From Lawsonibacter sp. (GTDB lineage: Bacteria > Bacillota > Clostridia > Oscillospirales > Oscillospiraceae), in assembly GCA_022798855.1 (NCBI GenBank), contig JAAWNI010000052.1:1-11630 (forward strand): DNA of 11,630 nucleotides, in the 5' to 3' direction. This document shows positions 7,696-11,630 of the stretch, one piece after another. How positions within the stretch are numbered: the first letter of the stretch is position 1; each line of letters opens with the position of its first letter. Made by a program: the position numbers and the translations under genes. The notes under the pieces are model-generated. The model made no database searches. It was given only the letters and a program-made list of their open reading frames with translations, and was not told the origin of the DNA.

Positions 7696-8058
7696 TTACC
7701 ACTCGTCGTCCGCTTCAAAGTCTTGATAGTACGCAATAAAATTTCGGATGATGTCCTCCCTGGAACGAACAAATTCCTCTTCGATCCCGCCGTTTTTCAG
7801 GCTTTCAATCCACTCTCTGTCCACCATACAGCCCACATCCATGTTGATGCCGTACTTGGCCCGCTCCAAAAGCGGAACATCGGCCATATCTCCGACGCAG
7901 TACAGGTATCCGCAGAGCAGCCGGATATATTCAGAGCTGCCCTCTTGAAAATCCTCTATTTCCAGCTCGATCAATTCCCGTATTTCATCCCTGGGAATAG
8001 AAGCAAAATCAAATCTATACTTTTGAATCAGCGCTTCCGCCCTCTGTTCGTTTGTCAT
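7696..8058 (-). CDS. Unknown 120-residue acidic helical protein coupled to addB
   Basis: I do not recognise this protein with certainty. It is soluble-looking, with no signal peptide or membrane segment. The first 45 residues are charged and probably helical (MTNEQRAEALIQKYRFDF, then a Glu-rich helix). They are followed by a more conserved-looking core, YIRLLCGYLYCVGDMADV (44-61) and YGINMDVGCMVDREWIESL (69-87), with cysteines at 49, 54 and 77, and an acidic C-terminus (DFEADDEW). The style resembles small alpha-helical Firmicutes proteins often found near immunity-type genes, but that is a weak impression. The start is fixed by the ATGA overlap with the addB stop and a GAGGAGGAG site, so it should be co-translated with addB. 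Its base composition looks more AT-rich than addB. It ends 70 bases before the kinase gene. Confidence 0.85.
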   Translation of the reverse strand: MTNEQRAEALIQKYRFDFASIPRDEIRELIELEIEDFQEGSSEYIRLLCGYLYCVGDMADVPLLERAKYGINMDVGCMVDREWIESLKNGGIEEEFVRSREDIIRNFIAYYQDFEADDEW

Positions 8059-11000
8059 GTCTCCTCCTCAATCTGTTCCCAAAATTCCTTCGCGTTCACT
8101 TTGGGCAGCCAGCGCTTGCAGTCCCCGCCCCGGCCGGGCTCGAAATGGCAGGCGGCGGCGTAGTCGCAGAACCGGCAGGCGTTTTTTTCCGGGCCCCGCC
8201 AGAAGGGGTCGGCGGCAATGTTGCCCCCCGCCAGCTCCTGGCAGATATCCTCCAGCACCCGCCGGATGTGCCGGCCCAGCTTGCCCAGCTGTTCGGCGGA
8301 TGCCAGGGCTTCCCCAGTGATCTGCCCAGTGGACTTGCTCACTTTCAGGGGCAGGAAGCGGTATCCGCCCTCCCCCCGGTCCTCCATCGCGTCCAGCACC
8401 CTGGGGTCGTTGACCACCAGCCCGCTGCGGGTCAGCTCCTTGTCAACCTTTTTCCGCAGCTCTTCACTGCTCATCCACCGGCTGCCCCGAATGACCGCTT
8501 CCCGGGCTGGGAGATAGAGCACGCCGTCCCCCTCCACCGGCAGTCCATAGAGCTCCCGGCCCTTCTCCTCCAGCGTGAAGAGATAGAGCAGCATTTGCAG
8601 GCCCAGGCCGTTCCACACCTCGGTGAGGTCAAAGGTTTTCCGTCCGGTTTTGTAGTCCACCACCCGCAGATGCAGCTTTTCACCGTCAATCCAGCCGTCC
8701 ACCCGGTCCACAAAGCCCGTGACGCTGATGGTGACGCCGTGGCTGGTCAGCTCAACAGGTGGCAAGGGCAACTCCTTGTCATCCTTTTTACCCCTGCCGA
8801 AGCCCAGCTCGAAGGAGATGGGCTTGAATTTGGAGTGGAGGAGCTCCTCCGCCACGTTGTCCACCACCGCCTGGACAGAGCGGAGCAGGCGGCGGAACAG
8901 GTACTGAAATCTGGCGCTCTGGCCCTCCAGCCCCCCCAGCTCCTCCAACACATAGCGCTCCACCGCGTCCTTTGTCAGCTTGCGCAGCCTTTTTTTCCGC
9001 TCATCCCCCTCCATTCCGGGAATGGACATCTGGCTAAACATGGAATCTTGGAGGACTTGCTCCAGCACATAGTGGACAAAGGTGCCGTACTCAGGAGCTG
9101 TAAAGCCAGCTGGCTTGCGGGGCTCCGCCGCCAGGCCGTAGCGCATAAAGTAAGAGAAATGGCAGGATTTATACTTGTCCATCCGGGACGCCGACATGGC
9201 CACACGCTGGCCGTAGAGCCTGTCCACCGTCCGGCGGGACAGCCTTCCCCTCTCCCAGGCGGCGGCCCGGTCCAGCTGGGCTACCTGGCCGGAAAAGCCG
9301 GGCAGCGTCTCCAACGCCCTCCGAGCGGCCTGGTTCCGCCCTGCCTGCTCCAAGGCAGGCAGTGGGGCCTCCAGGCGGAAGGCGCCGTTCAGCTCCTCCT
9401 CCCGGATGAGTTTTATGTCAGAGAACAGCAGCCTGAGCCGGCCCACCAGGAAGCTGGGGCGGCACTCCTCCCCGCCCGCTCCCTGGGACGGCCAGGACAC
9501 CACCAGCTTTTCGCTGGGCTGGGCGCAGACCTGATAGATGGTCGTCATCTCCCGGTAGAGCAGCTCCCGCTGGGACTGCCCCAGCTCCAGCCCGTACCCG
9601 GCCAGCAGGGCCCGGTCGTCGTCGGACAGCAGCCCGGGCGCGGCCCCCACCTGGGGCAGGGAACCGTCGTCCGCCCCCAGGAGGAAGAGCACCTTCACCC
9701 GGTGGCCGGTCTGGCGGGTCGTCTCCCCCGCCGCCACCCGGTCCAGGGAGACGGGGATGGTGCCCACGTCGTACTGGGACAGCACGAGCCGGAACAGCAG
9801 GGAAAATTCCTCCAGCTCCATGGGGCTGTCCGCCAGCAGACGGGCGCACTGCTCCAGGCCACCGCACAGGATGTCCCATAGCTGGCGGTACTCCTCCGCC
9901 AGAGCGGGAGAGTTCCGCTGGATCAGGGCCTCCACACGCTCCTCCAGGCGCTCAGGCAGGCCGATTTCCTCCAAAAAGCTGTAAAGGGAAACCGCTTGTC
10001 CCTTCCCCGTCCTGTTCTTGTTTTTCCGCAGGGACTCCAGTGGAGCGGACACCTGCCTTCTGGCCCGGTCCACCCGCTCCAGCAGGGCCCGGTCCTCCTC
10101 CGTCCAGGTCAAACCGTACCCCTTCGGATGCCAGGTCCACTCCTTGCTCTGGGTCCAGCGGCTGCCCCGGATATCCCACTTGAGCACGTAATTTTCCAGC
10201 AGGTCGGCGTCCTCCTGGGACAGGTCGGTCAGGCCGGTTTTTAAGTAGCGGAAGACGTCATCATAGCGGTATCCCCCCGCCGTAATGTCCAGAGCGGCGG
10301 TGACCAGGGCCAGAACCGGCTTTTCCAGGATATCCGTCATGGCGGAGGAAAACACCGGCACCCCGTACCGCTCGAAAACCGACTCCACCAGGTCCCGATA
10401 GCCGCTGTAATCGCGGGCCACCACCCCGATCTCCCGGAAGCGGCAGCCCTCCTCCCGGGTCAGGCGCAGAATCCGGGCGGCGGTCCACTCCACCTCGCTC
10501 CGGGGGGCCGCCGCCCGGAACAGCTCCACCGCCCCCTGGCTGGGGACGGGCGCGGCGGCGGCCTCGGCGAAGAGGGCCCGCTCCAGGTGGAGCAGCGGCT
10601 CCGCCTTCCCAGTGTTTCGACTGACAAGGTGTTCTACTTCACAGGAAATCCCGTCCTTCCGGGCCAGGCTGAGCAGGGAATTTGCGGTGCGCCGGGCGGG
10701 CGAAAAGATGCCAGCCCCCCCCTCGTCCTCCTCCAGGTGGTCACAGGTGAGGGTGACCGTCAGGCTTTCGGCCTGGCTCATCATGAGCCGAAGCAGCTCC
10801 TTCTGCTGGGGGGTGAAGTCGGTAAAGCCATCCAGCCATACCTCCTTGCCCTCCGCCCACCGGCAGGCCCGCAGCTTGTCCGCCGCCCGGGTCAGCCGGT
10901 CCCTGGGGTCCAGGGCGGTCTGGTTCGTCAAAGCCTGGTACTCCCCCAGGATCAGGCCCAGGTCCTGGAGCTTGTCCCCCTCCGGCCCGGCGGACGCCCG

Positions 11001-11417
11001 CCCCGCCTGGACAAGCAGCTCCGGCGGGACGCAGCAGCTTTTCAGTTCGTCCGCCGTGGCCAGCAGCGAGGAGAGGAAGGCGGGCCGCTTGGAGGGCCGC
11101 CCGTAGACTTTCAACTCAGCGGCGGTGTTCCGGACCGCCCGGTACATCAAAAGGAGCCGTCCGCCGCTGTCCAGCTCCTCCTCCCCCAGGCCCCCCGCCT
11201 TCTGAAAAATCCGGTTGGCCAGCCGGCTGAAGGACAGCACCTCCGCCCGCAGATTGATTTGCGGCCCCCCGGCGGCGCACAGCGCCCGCTCCGCCTCGTG
11301 GGACTGTTGCTCCGGGACCAGCAGTATTTGGGGCCGCCCCCCCTCCGCTTGACATATGCGGTTCAGCACGGCGGTGGTCTTTCCGCTCCCCGCGCGGCCT
11401 AACAACAGCTTGAACAT
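8055..11417 (-). CDS. addB: ATP-dependent helicase/deoxyribonuclease subunit B (AddB)
   Basis: AddB partners AddA in the cytoplasmic helicase-nuclease that resects double-strand breaks and loads RecA, the Gram-positive counterpart of RecBCD. In the family AddB supplies the nuclease for one strand and takes part in Chi recognition. The 1120-residue protein is close to the usual length (B. subtilis about 1166). A Walker A motif, GRAGSGKT, is at residues 7-14. The C-terminal RecB-type nuclease shows D904 (GFVDRVD), D921-Y-K923 and Q941xxxY945. The four Fe-S ligands are present: C752 (YKSCHFSYF) and C1081, C1084, C1090 in the Cx2Cx5C pattern near the end. The ATG at 11417 follows GGAGG with 8 bases between and begins directly before the Walker A strand, as expected. 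It is the first gene of the operon. Its last codons (EEET, stop) overlap the next gene by 4 bases and carry that gene's ribosome binding site. Confidence 0.97.
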   Translation of the reverse strand: MFKLLLGRAGSGKTTAVLNRICQAEGGRPQILLVPEQQSHEAERALCAAGGPQINLRAEVLSFSRLANRIFQKAGGLGEEELDSGGRLLLMYRAVRNTAAELKVYGRPSKRPAFLSSLLATADELKSCCVPPELLVQAGRASAGPEGDKLQDLGLILGEYQALTNQTALDPRDRLTRAADKLRACRWAEGKEVWLDGFTDFTPQQKELLRLMMSQAESLTVTLTCDHLEEDEGGAGIFSPARRTANSLLSLARKDGISCEVEHLVSRNTGKAEPLLHLERALFAEAAAAPVPSQGAVELFRAAAPRSEVEWTAARILRLTREEGCRFREIGVVARDYSGYRDLVESVFERYGVPVFSSAMTDILEKPVLALVTAALDITAGGYRYDDVFRYLKTGLTDLSQEDADLLENYVLKWDIRGSRWTQSKEWTWHPKGYGLTWTEEDRALLERVDRARRQVSAPLESLRKNKNRTGKGQAVSLYSFLEEIGLPERLEERVEALIQRNSPALAEEYRQLWDILCGGLEQCARLLADSPMELEEFSLLFRLVLSQYDVGTIPVSLDRVAAGETTRQTGHRVKVLFLLGADDGSLPQVGAAPGLLSDDDRALLAGYGLELGQSQRELLYREMTTIYQVCAQPSEKLVVSWPSQGAGGEECRPSFLVGRLRLLFSDIKLIREEELNGAFRLEAPLPALEQAGRNQAARRALETLPGFSGQVAQLDRAAAWERGRLSRRTVDRLYGQRVAMSASRMDKYKSCHFSYFMRYGLAAEPRKPAGFTAPEYGTFVHYVLEQVLQDSMFSQMSIPGMEGDERKKRLRKLTKDAVERYVLEELGGLEGQSARFQYLFRRLLRSVQAVVDNVAEELLHSKFKPISFELGFGRGKKDDKELPLPPVELTSHGVTISVTGFVDRVDGWIDGEKLHLRVVDYKTGRKTFDLTEVWNGLGLQMLLYLFTLEEKGRELYGLPVEGDGVLYLPAREAVIRGSRWMSSEELRKKVDKELTRSGLVVNDPRVLDAMEDRGEGGYRFLPLKVSKSTGQITGEALASAEQLGKLGRHIRRVLEDICQELAGGNIAADPFWRGPEKNACRFCDYAAACHFEPGRGGDCKRWLPKVNAKEFWEQIEEET
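8061..8069 (-). promoter_or_regulatory. Ribosome binding site of the 120-residue gene inside the end of addB
   Basis: The minus strand reads GAGGAGGAG followed by AC and ATGA. The GAG triplets are also the three glutamate codons at the end of AddB. Its TGA stop overlaps the ATG of the next gene (ATGA, 8055-8058). A core GGAGG (8063-8067) leaves 4 bases before the ATG. This layout predicts translational coupling and fixes the start of the next gene at 8058. Confidence 0.75.
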
Positions 11418-11458
11418 AGCGCTTTCCTCCTCCCCGCCCCCGCCGGGCGGACACTCCT

Positions 11459-11486
11459 TTTACATTTTTTTATAAAAAAACGTCAA
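11459..11486 (-). promoter_or_regulatory. Candidate sigma-A promoter of the addB operon
   Basis: On the minus strand a TTGACG box (11481-11486, five of six matches to TTGACA) is followed after 16 bases by TGTAAA (11459-11464, four of six to TATAAT). The spacer is a perfect 16-base A/T palindrome, seven T, AT, seven A (11465-11480). The first two bases of the -35 box are the last two T residues of the terminator tract, so terminator and promoter are fused end to end. It lies about 40 bases before the addB start codon and is the only obvious promoter before the operon. The -10 match is moderate and there is no transcript evidence. Confidence 0.45.
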
Positions 11487-11520
11487 AAAAACGGGCCGTG
11501 CCGGTTATTGGCACGGCCCG
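11485..11520 (-). terminator. Rho-independent terminator of the upstream minus-strand transcript
   Basis: Read on the minus strand, an 11-bp perfect GC-rich stem (CGGGCCGTGCC pairing with GGCACGGCCCG, 11492-11502 and 11510-11520) encloses a 7-base loop and is followed at once by seven T residues (11485-11491). This is the textbook intrinsic terminator layout. The plus strand has no T-run after the same stem, so it acts on minus-strand transcription only. It insulates the addB operon from the gene to its right. Confidence 0.9.
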
Positions 11521-11630
11521 CTGAACCGAGCTTAGAACCTGTATTCACAATCTCAAACGACCGTCTGAACGGTTCTTTTGCCGCCCTGCGGCGTTAAAAA
11601 ATCTTGAAATCCACAAAGGATTCCCGCGAT
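11521..11630. other. Region beyond the terminator, possible 3' end of an upstream minus-strand gene
   Basis: No gene can be assigned with confidence. All three minus-strand frames are open from the window edge for 11 to about 28 codons, so the reading frame of any gene entering from the right cannot be chosen. One candidate ends in SRESFVDFKIF with a TAA at 11594-11596. The stretch also holds two short perfect hairpins: ACCGT/ACGGT with a 4-base loop (11560-11573) and GCCGC/GCGGC with a 3-base loop around 11580-11592. Neither is followed by a T-run in the direction that would make it a good terminator. The minus-strand terminator just downstream (11485-11520) implies that a minus-strand transcript enters from the right. 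Confidence 0.3.

Noticed and set aside
7653..7699. An open tail reading QERLKGYRKLNIL before a TGA, between the unknown gene and the kinase
   Set aside because: It looks like a protein C-terminus and could be a gene remnant, but it is only about 13 codons and its upstream frame runs opposite to the established 120-residue gene. Chance cannot be excluded.
8052..9881. Long plus-strand open frame of 609 codons
   Set aside because: It lies entirely opposite addB, whose conserved nuclease and Fe-S motifs fix the coding strand. The protein is rich in Pro, Gln, Leu, Gly and His with no domain, which is typical of the antisense of GC-rich genes.

Overview
The window is a GC-rich stretch of a Gram-positive, clostridial-type genome. 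The AddAB pair, lipoprotein FecR-like proteins and a Clostridia-type SPL-like radical SAM remnant suggest a gut Oscillospiraceae relative (Flavonifractor or Pseudoflavonifractor type). That placement is inference from protein style and from a hairpin repeat that looks typical of the group. Every supported gene lies on the minus strand, so the layout is described from right to left.

Right end (11418-11630): no complete gene. A strong minus-strand intrinsic terminator (11485-11520) closes whatever lies upstream. Its T-tract runs directly into a plausible promoter for the next operon.

Operon (11417 down to 656): addB, a 120-residue protein of unknown function, a PfkB-type pyridoxal/pyridoxamine kinase, two tandem FecR-domain lipoproteins, then addA. 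Spacing is tight: 4-base overlaps or short gaps, 70 bases at most. The ribosome binding site of the 120-residue gene lies inside the end of addB, and the ribosome binding site of addA overlaps the stop codon of the second FecR gene. AddA and AddB form the helicase-nuclease that processes double-strand breaks (the Gram-positive counterpart of RecBCD). All helicase, nuclease and Fe-S motifs I looked for are intact. addB and addA usually sit side by side, but here 3.8 kb and four genes separate them.

The two FecR lipoproteins are recent paralogues. An ungapped 490-base block (5031-5520 and 6249-6738) differs at about 41 positions by my hand count, whereas the C-terminal halves have diverged strongly. 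No FecI sigma factor or TonB receptor is visible, so these are not a classical Fec iron-signalling set.

Left end (1-655): addA is followed by a cluster of three perfect small hairpins (559-623). Next comes the C-terminal half of an SPL-like radical SAM protein that has lost its start and its Fe-S cysteine motif, so it is a gene remnant. The last 101 bases hold no certain gene.

The observations most worth following are the split addB/addA operon with its unknown 120-residue member, the half-conserved, half-diverged FecR pair, and the decayed radical SAM gene ending at the hairpin repeat.
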